A DNA stretch of 64,000 nucleotides, from the NCBI RefSeq assembly GCF_905163445.1, contig NC_053191.1, forward strand, positions 9,238,001-9,302,000. Direction: 5' to 3'. Below are positions 21,401-28,766 of this stretch, piece by piece. Under the pieces are notes generated by a model, which was not told the DNA's origin, did no database searches, and saw only the letters and a program-made list of their open reading frames with translations. This DNA comes from Pararge aegeria. Taxonomy: Eukaryota > Arthropoda > Insecta > Lepidoptera > Nymphalidae. Both the position numbers and the translations under genes were made by a program. How positions within the stretch are numbered: the first letter of the stretch is position 1; every line of letters begins with the position of its first letter.

Positions 21401-23427
21401 TTATTTTTTTATCTGTGTAATGATTAATTGGTTTATAGCATTAGTTAGATAAGTAGGTTCTTGTACGTAGCGAGTATTAAAGAGTAAATAAATACACAAA
21501 TGTATTCACATAAAGGCTCGAAGTTTGTTAATCCAATAAGATTCGGAGATTTGATAAAAAAAATCAAACAGCAAGGATAGAGATAGACGTCGGTGACTTT
21601 AAGAGAGTGAACTAGTTTAATTCGAATCCTGTTTTAGGATGCCTATGACATCACCTAATGTGCACCAATACCTACACAATGCATTGCAGAGTGGTCAAAT
21701 TCCTAAAATTAACAAGCAGAAGATTAGAAGCGCATCCTGGATCCATAATATATGAAGAAGACGATCGGCCAAGTGCATTTTCACTATTTGTAACTATCAT
21801 TTAATTTTTAAGGGAAAGGGTACAGACTGTCATTACATCTAAGGCTAATCTTATCTAACCGAAGAATTTCGCAATTTCCGCTCTCTTAAATGCAAAACTG
21901 TCGTCGGAATATTCATTTATCTTAACATGCAAAATATATCTTCTCAGAATAGCAGGAATACCTTTAAATAATCTTTTGCAGTATTTCGTTTTGCATTTTT
22001 TCATTTTATAACCACTTAGATCTAGTTCAGTAGCAGTCTTATCAAAAAATAGAATTTTATGAAAATTAAGCTTAATTTGCTATACTCCGTAAAAAGCAGG
22101 ATAATATTTGATATGGTGAAATTTAAACTTTCTTCAATCTTTTTAATGCACACCAAACAGATCTTCGGCAATATACCCTCTACGCACGTTTACAATGAAC
22201 AATCGTTAAGTTTATTCATTGTAAAGTCAACCGCCCTGCGCCGCCCCGGTGTCGGAGCGAAACGTGCGAGCATAAAATTGAAGAAATTATAAATTACACC
22301 ATACAGATTCTCCTGCTTTTCGCGGAGTATAGAAAATTGTTATAGATAATAAATACATGGAATTACGCAAAGTAACGCCTGCTTTTATCCAATATTTAAT
22401 AATATTTTGTAAGATGTGTCTAATTTTATTAATTATAATTATCTAAGATCAGAAGTTTCAATAATTTAATATCAATATAAGATTCGTTTAAAGTTAAATG
22501 ATATCAATTTGTGCATCTTCATAACTATGTGGAATCAGTTTTATTTACTTGAGTTTACCTTTGTCCAGGGCTTTTAGATTCATTACTGGCGTTGTTGCTG
22601 GAGTCATCGTCTTCTTCCCTGGATGTTGCTGCTGACAAACCTCTTGAAGAACCTGCGTTAGGGTCACTGCCATCGTTGTCATCTCCTTCTGGTGTTCTAG
22701 TTGTGCCTTCTTCAGCCTGAAACAAAACATAATATTTATGGTGAGTATTCATTACACTAATAACTGAACTAGTAATATTGAAAGTCTATATGTCTAGTCT
22801 ATGGAGACAATAATCATATATGTAATTAAACAGTAAAATATTTGACTTATTGATCAAACATGAGACGTAGAAGTTCTAAAATAATTTAATTGATTATTAA
22901 AGAAGTTCTACAACTGCCATAACGTTAATTTCAACCCGTGTCAGAGTCAATTTGCAAACTGCTTCCGTAGAATGGGTTGTTTTCTCATGTTTACTAAAGG
23001 CATTGGGCATTGAAATTATGGAACGTCCACCAGTTGTATTACTTGGGTCATCTTAAATTTGTGTAAGATTTGGACAGTATAATAGACAAAAGACTCACGA
23101 GAAGTAAGTTAAATTTTAGTTTATGTCTGTAGAATATTTTCAACTATTCTATACATAAGGTTTAAGATCGATTATATTCCTTAAGGAAAGGTCGTTCTCG
23201 AAGGTTCGAATTATATCGTTTGGACTAGAAAAACATGCGCTTAGTTGGAGTAAAGGTATTCTTTATATTAAGCACTGCTTATTATAACCCAAGTATTTTC
23301 AAATATATTGATTTATTCTTAACCAAAATAACAATATAATATATACAGATAAATTACACTTCATAACCGACGTTGGCGTTAGATTGCTTACCTGATGTAT
23401 TCTTATAAGAGGAATTCGTTCGTCCAT
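3315..23427 (-). CDS. Cngl: Cyclic nucleotide-gated channel subunit (CNG-like/beta type), N-terminal half, six exons
   Basis: CNG channels are tetrameric plasma-membrane cation channels opened by cGMP or cAMP. The coding join on the minus strand is 23427-23392, 22716-22559, 14318-14146, 12653-12460, 4047-3940 and 3455-3315, about 270 residues. All introns are GT-AG, and the boundary phases run 0, 2, 1, 0, 0, 0 without a conflict. An acidic, Ser-rich N-terminus leads to S1 (WLWLITICVLYNLWTLIV), S2 (GDVVFALDLVVQLRTGYLEQ) and S3 (FLLDIAALTPLDLIQLKIG), then NPIIRFPRFLK at the start of S4. The RTGYLEQGL and GxNPxxRxPRxLK signatures are CNG-family; the latter resembles beta subunits more than alpha. 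The pore, C-linker and nucleotide-binding domain are missing because the gene runs off the left edge. Family assignment is confident. The exact paralogue (Cngl versus CngB) is from memory and less certain. Confidence 0.88.
3597..3887. mobile_element. Penelope-derived fold-back element, copy 1 (intron 5)
   Basis: The element begins atgaaaattaag and gctatactccgcg, and carries a middle block with acgcacgtttcgctctgaca and cggagcatcctcaggaga. It ends with the inverted start (tatagcaaattaagtttaat). A shared tail follows (catggaattccgcaaaatga and gcctgcttctatccaatat). Identical blocks flank the GIY-YIG coding remnant at 28767-29185, which links the family to Penelope-like elements. It fills most of the 484-bp intron between Cngl exons 5 and 6. 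Confidence 0.65.
3940..4047 (-). CDS. Cngl: Cngl exon 5, transmembrane segment S2
   Basis: This 108-bp, phase 0/0 exon has acceptor TTCTCTTCGCAG and donor ATG|GTACGA. It encodes IMCHYFWLTCDGIGDVVFAL followed by DLVVQLRTGYLEQGLM. This is the S2 segment with the very conserved D(x)n RTGYLEQG motif of CNG channels. Joined to exon 6 it reads QGLM|VYDSKKLAKHYL, an uninterrupted match to the S2-S3 loop pattern. The following intron is only 484 bp, and about 290 bp of it is a Penelope-derived fold-back element ending 53 bp from this exon. Confidence 0.9.
4875..5280 (+). repeat. Dispersed repeat, family E, split by the insertion above
   Basis: The first part is agcctataacaatctgttgc, ending in gatcaaaggcc. 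The second resumes gaccaaaggcctgtcccaac and continues through aattactacgctgagcagac to actgccctttctccgttata. The same order occurs at 16895-17055, and inverted at 32761-32985 and 54285-54425. This is a common lepidopteran short repeat whose consensus includes a sentence-like block on contrasting sides of CCTCTCCCA. Confidence 0.6.
4914..5188 (-). mobile_element. Retroelement 3' fragment inserted in another repeat
   Basis: A GC-rich block containing accgactgaaaccccacggtg and cgctttcgcacacgtccgcg has an inverted, diverged relative at 24983-25155. In minus orientation its end is A-rich (gagaacaaaaaat). It interrupts the family E repeat, and the flanking GAYCAAAGGCC is present on both sides (4903-4913 and 5189-5199), consistent with a target-site duplication. 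The reading frames that cross it are not convincing genes. Confidence 0.55.
5588..5890 (-). mobile_element. tRNA-derived SINE, family B
   Basis: The copy contains tgatgatgcagtctatgatg, cgtaccgaaacgctaaatcg, tggtaactagccacaaccaa and the B-box region gaatcgaacccggaagctcc. It ends at accagcgaggtc. Confidence 0.7.
6690..6850 (+). mobile_element. Helitron-like 3' fragment
   Basis: The stretch ends with ggtacgaagttcgccgggac and agccagt, a variant of the 'gaag-cg-cgggcaacagctagt' 3' terminus seen at 10235 and 46643. The body carries an 'aagaccaatttttgatgat' block typical of these non-autonomous elements. It abuts the SINE-B copy that follows. Confidence 0.4.
6865..7021 (-). mobile_element. tRNA-derived SINE, family B, tRNA-proximal part only
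   Basis: The fragment begins at gtgccgcacgactttatctg and includes gccgggaatcgaacccggga, a strong B-box palindrome, followed by aaaaccacagcgcttacagc. The distal part of the element is missing. Confidence 0.65.
7075..7840. other. Intron 4 sequence without recognisable feature
   Basis: AT-rich DNA with a T13 run at 7107-7120. No exon or repeat was recognised. Confidence 0.45.
7841..7913. repeat. Perfect 34-bp inverted repeat with a 5-nt loop
   Basis: The arms at 7841-7874 and 7880-7913 are exact reverse complements over all 34 bases; the loop is ataga. Each arm also contains the 14-bp palindrome AAAAGTTAACTTTT. Transcribed on either strand it would fold into a long perfect hairpin. It lies in Cngl intron 4, between the S1 and S2 exons. 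Confidence 0.95.
7914..9440. other. Intron 4 sequence without recognisable feature
   Basis: No exon-like frame with splice sites and no known repeat was found on either strand in this AT-rich stretch. Confidence 0.45.
9442..9503. repeat. 29-bp inverted repeat with a 4-nt loop
   Basis: The arms at 9442-9470 and 9475-9503 match at 27 of 29 positions around the loop caca. The arm ends in ggatgcagta. A short open frame that starts inside it is an artefact of the foldback. Confidence 0.9.
9585..9690 (-). mobile_element. tRNA-derived SINE, family C, internal fragment
   Basis: It contains gaactctgcatgcagctgct and tcacgatgttatcctttacc, then gttaaagccagtgatg. This corresponds to the middle of family C in reverse (compare 11050-11110 and 34795-34850). 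Confidence 0.5.
9761..10235 (+). mobile_element. Helitron-like non-autonomous element
   Basis: It starts atccctactaatattataaa, includes ccaaaactactaaaccgatc and atgctttttatcccgaaatt, and ends gcagacgaagtcgcgggcaa followed by cagCTAGT. This 5' block, 'ctac-taaccgat' region and CTAGT terminus are the classic layout of abundant lepidopteran Helitron-like elements. The 3' end matches those at 46643 and 53176. Confidence 0.7.
10932..11240 (+). mobile_element. tRNA-derived SINE, family C, near full length
   Basis: The head has an A box (tagcctagtggttaggac) and a B box (gagttcgaatcccagcacg). The body has tcaacggtgaacgcaatcat and cgtgaggaaacctgcatacc, and a second block gggccagcgtgtcggactac and gtgggaggagatgcgtgctc. 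It ends in a tgatgattgatgatg tail. Further copies lie at 34674 and 51808, with fragments at 9585, 18633, 28171, 32104, 41009 and 49622. Confidence 0.8.
11241..12455. other. Intron 4 sequence; one short hairpin
   Basis: No exon or known repeat was recognised. At 11534-11569 an inverted repeat with about 15-bp arms (CGACCAATTATAAAA) surrounds a 6-nt loop. An A14 run lies near 11918. Confidence 0.5.
12460..12653 (-). CDS. Cngl: Cngl exon 4, basic linker and transmembrane segment S1
   Basis: The exon is 194 bp with a strong donor (CAG|GTAAGA). The acceptor that fits the upstream phase is GGTAG|AAGATACC. Another AG four bases upstream would give phase 0 and fit neither exon 3 nor exon A. The peptide begins EDTGSEGATGEQRASNRKRR, followed by KVRVPRTVVNPDENFYFY, then S1 (WLWLITICVLYNLWTLIV) and RQSFPELQ. 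The VVNP/VVDP lead-in, the aromatic pair before S1 and the closing FPELQ are recognisable CNG landmarks. The arginine and lysine cluster just before S1 fits the cytoplasmic side of the membrane. Confidence 0.9.
12947..13136 (-). CDS. Cngl: Candidate alternative Cngl exon (exon A), excludes exons 2+3
   Basis: This 190-bp open stretch lies inside intron 3. Its acceptor is GTAACTTCTTCAG and its donor TTTG|GTAGTT; it enters in phase 0 and leaves in phase 1. Reading starts NKVEPKMDEAKDNGAAEFSD, continues through EERRFLPKAVF, and ends KPRQSLLF. Exon 1 leaves in phase 0 and exon 4 enters in phase 1, so exon A can replace exons 2 and 3 exactly. After exon 3 it hits a TGA within nine codons. After exon 2 it ends at a TAA near its own 3' end. 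Alternatively, the ATG at 13118 could start an isoform from an internal promoter. Its sequence does not resemble exons 2 or 3. Coding status rests on composition, splice sites and phase only. Confidence 0.55.
13140..14140. other. Cngl intron 3, distal part, no feature
   Basis: AT-rich sequence upstream of exon A. An open plus-strand frame at 13417-13614 has no supporting feature. If exon A has its own promoter it should lie here, but no recognisable core promoter motif stands out. Confidence 0.4.
14146..14318 (-). CDS. Cngl: Cngl exon 3, Ser-rich stretch and basic amphipathic helix
   Basis: The exon is 173 bp, with acceptor CTTTATAG and donor AACG|GTAACG; it enters in phase 2 and leaves in phase 1. 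The leading G completes an AGG codon begun by exon 2, giving QRRPIIASSSSSS. The second half contains HKWRHVQAVMAYYQALRKIK, a strongly amphipathic, basic and aromatic helix just before the S1 exon. CNG subunits are known to carry regulatory calmodulin- or partner-binding helices in their N-termini. Assigning that role here is inference from composition only. The reading frame runs past the donor to a stop at 14090, which is the usual read-through into an intron. Confidence 0.75.
14325..16890. other. Cngl intron 2, first third, mostly featureless
   Basis: A 12-bp inverted repeat (ATTACTCAATAA) flanks a 14-nt spacer at 15353-15390. A CG-rich patch at 15575-15720 carries a 61-codon plus-strand frame with no recognisable protein. 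A G9 run lies at 15902-15910. A tRNA A-box-like gtagcatagtggtatac at 14792 has no B box. Confidence 0.45.
16895..17055 (+). repeat. Dispersed repeat, family E
   Basis: It reads acagcctgtaacagtccact, then agtggaccaagggcctctcc, cccataatcacgctgggtag and gatgcccgttctccgttata, in the same order as the copies at 4875 and (inverted) 32761 and 54285. Confidence 0.65.
17060..18230. other. Intron 2 sequence with a (GA)n microsatellite
   Basis: No gene or interspersed repeat was recognised. A dinucleotide run of about 12 GA units occupies 18107-18132. Confidence 0.5.
18240..18632 (-). repeat. Dispersed repeat, family D (SINE-like)
   Basis: It contains cttctgggcacaggcctccc, gtaatgcgcgggttggcggg, accaagttcctaactccgag and gttgaaccgaggaccttatt. 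The same order of blocks, diverged, appears at 50955-51155 and 58365-58700, with a fragment at 41225-41440. The last block resembles a reversed B box, suggesting tRNA ancestry. Confidence 0.5.
18633..18735 (-). mobile_element. tRNA-derived SINE, family C, 3' fragment
   Basis: A (CAT)n run is followed by caacccattaccggcccact and acgggtctcctcccacaata, the reversed tail of family C. It adjoins the family D copy directly. Confidence 0.6.
19240..19880 (+). pseudogene. Decayed Jockey-like LINE: end of reverse transcriptase and 3' UTR
   Basis: The open frame 19249-19635 contains REIGTLTFAARYIYINTVFV, which aligns by eye with DFKIMTVYSEYIFENLMYV in the LINE at 39857. A different frame just after it reads SYYTIDEFLNDTAWK, matching the closing SYYSIKDYVNDKKAW of that LINE. 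The coding region is therefore frameshifted. A LINE-like 3' UTR follows (ttcttctcggtagaatctgc at 19787, then tttaaattc-type AT sequence). The 128-residue frame is not a host gene. Confidence 0.6.
19890..20475. other. Intron 2 sequence without recognisable feature
   Basis: Nothing was recognised on either strand. Confidence 0.4.
20480..21310. mobile_element. Cluster of degraded Helitron-like fragments
   Basis: Pieces resemble Helitron termini: actagccgtttctcgcgact at 20499, aattcccgcgacttcgtcag at 20755, and cgggcaaagaacgcgggcaa followed by tagccagt near 21310. Boundaries are unclear. The open frames at 20873-21079 and 21086-21280 fall between these pieces and show no recognisable protein. 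Confidence 0.4.
21315..22055. other. Intron 2 sequence without recognisable feature
   Basis: No exon or repeat was recognised. Confidence 0.4.
22059..22415. mobile_element. Penelope-derived fold-back element, copy 2 (intron 2)
   Basis: The left arm is atgaaaattaagcttaattt with gctatactccgtaaaaagca. The middle carries ccccggtgtcggagcgaaac, and the right arm is the left arm inverted (cagattctcctgcttttcgc, ggagtatag). The common tail follows (catggaattacgcaaagtaa). About 45 bp around 22190-22235 (tacaatgaacaatcg and its partial inverse) is unique to this copy. Confidence 0.65.
22559..22716 (-). CDS. Cngl: Cngl exon 2, acidic Ser/Asn-rich linker
   Basis: The exon is 158 bp, with acceptor TTTTGTTTCAG and donor CAAAG|GTAAAC. 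In the frame set by exon 1 (phase 0 in, phase 2 out) it reads AEEGTTRTPEGDDNDG and continues through an EEDDDSSNN stretch to KSPGQ. It is acidic, polar and without predicted structure, as expected for the variable cytoplasmic N-terminus of a CNG subunit. An alternative frame is also open through the exon and contains several methionines. I rejected it because only the chosen frame joins both neighbours. A Penelope-derived fold-back element lies about 140 bp downstream in intron 2. Confidence 0.75.
23392..23427 (-). CDS. Cngl: Cngl exon 1, start codon and 12 residues
   Basis: This exon encodes MDERIPLIRIHQ and ends in CAG followed by a GTAAGC donor, in phase 0. Exon 2 begins in phase 0, so the two join cleanly. 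The ATG has A at -3 and G at +4, a good insect start context. An in-frame ATG lies 15 bases upstream at 23442, and the frame stays open to about 23493. The true start could therefore be slightly earlier, or the exon could extend upstream. No promoter motif was recognised. The intron to exon 2 is 675 bp. Confidence 0.72.
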
Positions 23428-23429
23428 AT

Positions 23430-24820
23430 TACAAGAAAACATTACTATAGTTAACGGTCTGAATTCTTGCTCGTTGAATGTATAATTTTTCACACTTTAC
23501 AGGACTTTACGTATTATGAACTAATGGTATTAATGTCGACTTAAGAAAGTAAAGGTGATGTTAGATGTAATTTGAAGGGTTGTATACCGAGAATACAGTG
23601 TCGTAGACACATTTCTTTAAATAACTAATAGCTTGCCAATTTATTGGAGCGTGCAGATCTAGCTGCATAATTTAATAAAAATTCAGTGAATCGTCAGTTT
23701 AGAATTATTTTCTTAATATTTATATCAGGCTGACACTACTCAAATGTTGATTAGAGAAACAAAGTGTCGTAAATAGGAAAAAAGAACAAAAAAATCCGTT
23801 GCAATACTGGGTCTACGAGAGATTGAGATGCATATGGAGTATCTCGAATAAGTATGGGGATAAATGTAAGGGTTATTATGTCTTGCCATGCTCAAAAAAT
23901 ATTTTATATATTAATGTAACATAGTATATGACATTTATACAGTAACAAAAACAAAATATGTGTTATCATCATTCTCTCGCCGACTTTATAAATATGTGTT
24001 TGTTTCTTTATCGCGAAGCATTTTCTTTTCATCGAGTTTTAAATCAAGTTTCTTAAGAAGTTTAATTTCAAAAAAAGATAATAAGGTAAGTAGACTTTGC
24101 GTTATGTAAAAGATTTAACGTGCAAGTTCTTTCTGGTACTCGCAAAACTAATTTGTACATAGAACTTTTATTATGGCGATATAATTACTACGTCACCGTT
24201 TCCTACCAGTTGCCTTTTGCGATCTGTCTTATTAGCAATGTTACAATGGAAATGGTTTTATACTTAATGCTCCCGAAATTTTATAATAATTTTTTAAAGA
24301 TAATGATAAAGATAAAGACAGACAAATAATGATAAAAACAAAAGTAGACTGCAAATTAGTTGGACAAAGGTAGGCTATGCGACATAACAGTTATTTTTTT
24401 AAGCGCCCTTACAAACAAACAACTTTAAGGTTGGCCGATAGTTGGGGTCTTCTTTTGAAGTGAGTAGTAGAAGTAAATCGTTGGGCAAAACATGTAACTA
24501 AATTTTCGGAAGAGCAAACGTGTTTAATTTGCGTAGTAGAGGAAAAAAAAGCATGATATTTATTTTAATCTTTCTATATTCTCTCTTCGAGCGGAGCTTT
24601 GCATCATTATTTATGTATATACCGTACTCGTGGTAAACAATTACGAATGTTCCCAACCTGACAGGATTAACGTTGGAAAAGGTTTCATATTAGGTTAATT
24701 CTATGCTGATTTTTGTACGGAGAATTTTGACCGAATGCGGAAAACGAGCTCTTCGAGTTAACTTGGATGTATTAGAACTTTGTCTATCTGTACTCAACAC
24801 AATAACAAGTATTTCATTAC
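23430..24820. other. Region upstream of Cngl exon 1; no promoter recognised
   Basis: AT-rich sequence upstream of the first coding exon on the minus strand. It presumably holds the 5' UTR, or an intron leading to non-coding exons. No TATA box with an adjoining initiator stands out, and no other gene was recognised. Confidence 0.4.
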
Positions 24821-24835
24821 AAGTATGTCTTCATT

Positions 24836-24890
24836 AACCGACTTAAAAAAAGAAGTAGGTTCACAATTGAACAATATTTTTATTTATAAT
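24836..24890 (+). repeat. Fragment of 'accgacttaaaaaaa' repeat
   Basis: taaccgacttaaaaaaagaa and gtaggttcacaattga match, with divergence, the inverted copy at 53080-53140. This is a very common motif in lepidopteran repeats. Confidence 0.45.
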
Positions 24891-24982
24891 TATATCAAAC
24901 ATATGGCCCAAATGGATATAGGAAAACCGTTGCCTATAAAGAGAGCCACACAATGCAGGGCATGCAAAGAGCTACAGGCGTA

Positions 24983-25155
24983 GGTTACTACTAGCTGGGT
25001 CGCGAATGTGTGCGAAAGCGTTCCCGTGGCCAAACTACCTGACTGTTTGGAACACAGTGGGGTTTTAGTCGGTACAAGACCGACATAACCACCGTGCTTC
25101 TCCGTGGTGCGATGGTATCCATTAGGATTTTCCCACGAAAAGAAAAGGTGCTAAC
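24983..25155 (+). mobile_element. Retroelement 3' fragment, same family as 4914-5188
   Basis: It contains ctgggtcgcgaatgtgtgcg, acagtggggttttagtcggt and ggattttcccacgaaaagaa, the reverse of the block at 4914-5188, and likewise ends A-rich. Confidence 0.5.
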
Positions 25156-25159
25156 CTTC

Positions 25160-26425
25160 ATGTGGCTGTAATTATATTTGTGATGTAATCAGGTGCGACA
25201 CGCATACGGTTTCTCAGGTTATTTTTCAACCGTCTTATTTATCTTTTTCATTATTATTAAGGTGGTCTTGGGCTTAAACCGCGAGTACAAATGTCATGTT
25301 TGAGTTCTGCTCTAACAATCATAACATGAGTTTAAAATTTTTTTTCGTTGGAGACGTTGGGATTTTATATTTTTTTCCAAAATGCTAATTTCAATGGCAT
25401 CCTTTCTCATAAGTGTAAGGGATTTAGAGTGCAGGCAATTTTCTAGCTCCATTGGTACCTTCTGAAAATCTCTAGCAATATTTAAACCAATCCGGGAATA
25501 CAATCCAGAATCTGTTGATCCTTAGCCGAGCAATTTTATGGTAAATGGATTTAAACTTCTTTCCACTTAGGTAATATGATTTTACATCATAAGGGATAAA
25601 ATTGAAAGTGCCAATTTTTATGTGAATTCAATAAATATCAGAGATAAGTAGCATACCAGATGCGGAAGTAAGCTAAAAGCCGGAGAAATATCGATAGTTA
25701 TCAGGTTTTCCGCACGGACGGTGTCGCGGGTATGAGCTAAGTTTCAATATAACTGTCACAATCGCAATATATTGCAATATTTTCCTTGTCTCTACCGAGA
25801 CGGGAAGCTCTCGGGAATTCCACACAAGCCAATTCGATATCTCGTTTGAAGTTAAATGGCCAATGTTCTGATGTGATGACAGGTTTTGAAACATGTTGGC
25901 TAGCGCGTTCTCTTGAAACGCAGGCCAATATCAATCGGATTTTATTTGTGTATATTATTGTAACCTAACTATCGAGAAAGATGAATCGATGAATGCGTAT
26001 CATGTAAGGTGCCGATTTCTATAGCGAATTCGTGACTGCGGGATTATTCTAGACAAAACTTCGAAACAGCATGGGCTGGCGATGCGATGCGGCGGGGTCA
26101 TTGTGTAAAATGCCGGATGAAAGAAAGAGTTTGCTTATCGGAATAACTTTAGAACTTCTTCAATAGAGATAGTCGAACTTTCTAAACACGTTCCTGAGAA
26201 GCAGGTAAAAAAGATTTTTATATTTTATGTATTTAAAGACTATAAGTTTTCGCAATTTTCAAAATGGCGCTTCAATTAAGTATACCTATAATATACCTAC
26301 TATCGCAGCGGTACATTATGCCATCATTGAATTTTATCAATGCTACAAACTCGCGTGAATTGTGTCTCTGTTATTTATACTTATAATAAAACTGTAACTG
26401 GAAGATTTCTGTACATTTAATATAT
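25160..26425. other. Intergenic sequence, no gene supported
   Basis: Several overlapping short frames on both strands (25312-25503, 25673-25968) show no recognisable protein and contradict one another. A GC-rich patch at 26065-26100 (ggctggcgatgcgatgcggc) has no feature I can name. Confidence 0.4.
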
Positions 26426-26439
26426 TTTGAAAATTTGGC

Positions 26440-27105
26440 TGGGGGATACTTTATAATCTTTGATTTTCATTTAATTTTTGTCTGTCAGTCTGTCTGTCCG
26501 GGCATCACATGAAAACTAATGAACGGATTTAAATAAAATTTTGTATAGTGGTAGCTGATATGCCGGGTCAACATAAAGGATACTTTTTATCCCGATAAAC
26601 AATAAGTTTCCTCCGGGATATGAGATGAAATTTTTTATCAATTTTACTTCATATCTCTGTTATTGCACCGATTTTAATCATTCTTTTTTTATTTGGCAGT
26701 GTGTACTACTAAGCATGTATTGTCTAATTTTAATGAAGATCTGATGAATATTGTTAGAGATCAAGGACATAATTCTTCACAGAGCAAGTCACAAGGCATA
26801 TGGGACAACGATCGAATCAACGATCGGATGGATGTTTGTTACGCTTTAACGCCACAACGAATGAACCGATTTGGCTAAAATTTGGCAAAGGTACCTACAA
26901 TATAGTCTGGCAAAGCTCATAGGCTTCGTTTTATCCCGGAAAAGCAAACAGCTTCTACAGGATAGCATCGCTATTTTTTCCCCATCTGTGTTTTAAAATC
27001 CGCGCAACGGAGTTTTAGATTGACGTGGTTTTTTTGTATAGGCATAATTGACGTGTTTTTTTTAAGTTGACTTATTCGCGGACGAAGTCGCGCGGGTCCG
27101 CTAGT
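26440..27105 (+). mobile_element. Helitron-like element(s), composite
   Basis: Two head-like blocks occur: gtctgtcagtctgtctgtcc with aactaatgaacggattta, then gatggatgtttgttacgctt with gaatgaaccgatttgg. One tail follows, ggacgaagtcgcgcgggtcc and gCTAGT, at 27105. The internal tactttttatcccgataaac block is typical. This looks like one element inserted in another, or a rearranged copy. Confidence 0.55.
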
Positions 27106-27451
27106 CTCAGTATAAAATACTAGACATGCAATGTGGTTACCATTAAATAGTTGCGAAATCGATTCGTAATCTCGCGAATTGCGTTTTGATGCAATCCCTT
27201 AGACTTAACAATCCATTCGACGTTTCATAACGAACCTATTGTTTGACGTACGCTCTTGAAATGCGCAACTAGCATACATTTCTGCGTCGAATGTTCCTGA
27301 AACAACGAACTGAAAGTAATGCTATTTATGTTCACGTGACACATTCATAGACTTTTAATGAAATAACGAATGTCCGATACGAGACAAAACTCTTCACTAT
27401 TCATAAAGCTCAGTTTTTTTTAAAGCTATTTACTGTATTGTTTTAGTCCGC

Positions 27452-27620
27452 TACAAGTTTGCCCTTGAATAAAATCTCACCTCGTGGTAAGTGGCGATGC
27501 AGTCTAAGTTGGGCTAACCTATTAGGGAGTATGACATTTACATTATTACCCCTAATCGTACTGGAACGCTAAATCGCTTAGCGGCACGGCCGAAGTCTAA
27601 AACCAGACCAGTCCTTTAAA
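27452..27620 (-). mobile_element. tRNA-derived SINE, family B, distal part
   Basis: It contains acaagtttgcccttgaataa, aagtggcgatgcagtctaag and tactggaacgctaaatcgct. The tRNA-like head is missing. Confidence 0.6.
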
Positions 27621-27801
27621 TTAAGAAATAATATATTTTTAATTTACATATACAAAACTACTTGGAAAGTTCTGCATCATTTATTAATCACTACAAAGGT
27701 ATCACTAATACTTGACTTGGAGAAATGATTATTATTTCTTAATGTTTTTTTTTTTAATTTTTTGTCTAAAAGTAACCTAAAGAATAATCAAATGTAGACA
27801 A

Positions 27802-28037
27802 ATTCAAATATTTCTTTATTCAAATACTATATTATATACACATAGATGACACTTTTGATGCGTACATTACATGTAAAATATGACATACAAGTGAGTTGAT
27901 GGCGCTAACTAAATTCGTCAACTTAAAGCTAACGCTACGAGGGTTACGGTTATGATTGTTTCTTTTTTTTGGTATTACCATCTCACATTGTCATTTAAAA
28001 CTATTAGGGAAGCAACCTGGTTAGAGAAATAATTTAC
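27802..28037 (-). mobile_element. Jockey-like LINE 3' UTR
   Basis: The sequence ttctttattcaaatactata, gatgacacttttgatgcgta and tctcacattgtcatttaaaa then aagcaacctggttagagaaa follows the same order as the 3' UTR of the LINE at 39601-39856. The copy stops where the coding region would begin, so it is severely 5' truncated. Confidence 0.7.
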
Positions 28038-28170
28038 AGTCAGTCAGAAAAGCTGACACATTGGAACATTTGGCTAAACATTTTGATATAAATAAGTGTA
28101 AAAGTTATCACACGTTTATGCGTAAGCGTATTATATACGAGTTAATACTATTAATAATTATTATATTATC

Positions 28171-28270
28171 CACCAACCCGCACTTGGCCAGCGTGGTAGA
28201 CTACGGCCTAACCTTCTCATTCTGAGTGGATACCCTTACACTGTTGTGGGCCGGTAATGGGTTGGTATTG
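28171..28270 (+). mobile_element. tRNA-derived SINE, family C, 3' fragment
   Basis: ccaacccgcacttggccagc, gtggtagactacggcctaac and gtgggccggtaatgggttgg match the distal half of family C. Confidence 0.6.
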
Positions 28271-28766
28271 ATAACAAAGTCGTCCGTGTACGTTCTCAAA
28301 TAATTGATAAATGAGCGCTTCTGCAGAACACTATGCCGTGTATTCCGCATATAACGACGTAATATTATTTGCAGACGTAATTTTAGTTAAAAAGTTCCTA
28401 ATAATCAAAATATATTTAAACGCATACGCATACTGTTTTACCTGATGGGATATGCTTATATTAAAGGGAGATCAAATTGAAACTCTTTGATATTCTTATA
28501 TCTTTGGGAATCCAAAGCTTTATTTAATGCTCAAAAGATTTGGTACGCATTTGTGCTTTAAGCCGTTCAGGTATGTAATACTTTATGCCTATTTATACGA
28601 CGCGAAGGTTCAGGATAGATTTTGTCTTGGCCCTATCTTATGAAAGATTTATTTTCTTTTAGCACTTTAGATTTATTTTTTCGCGGTATAATTTCAGTTG
28701 GTGACATTTATTTTTGTTTGTAGAACGTAGGTACAGATTGGGATCGTCTGAGGCAATAAAGGATTG

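Noticed and set aside
22545..22730. Alternative frame through Cngl exon 2 beginning MFCFRLKKAQLEHQKEM
   Set aside because: It is open and methionine-rich but does not join exon 1 (phase 0) or exon 3 (phase 2) in frame; the overlapping acidic frame joins both.
25312..25968. Overlapping short frames on both strands
   Set aside because: They contradict each other and show no motif or repeat identity.
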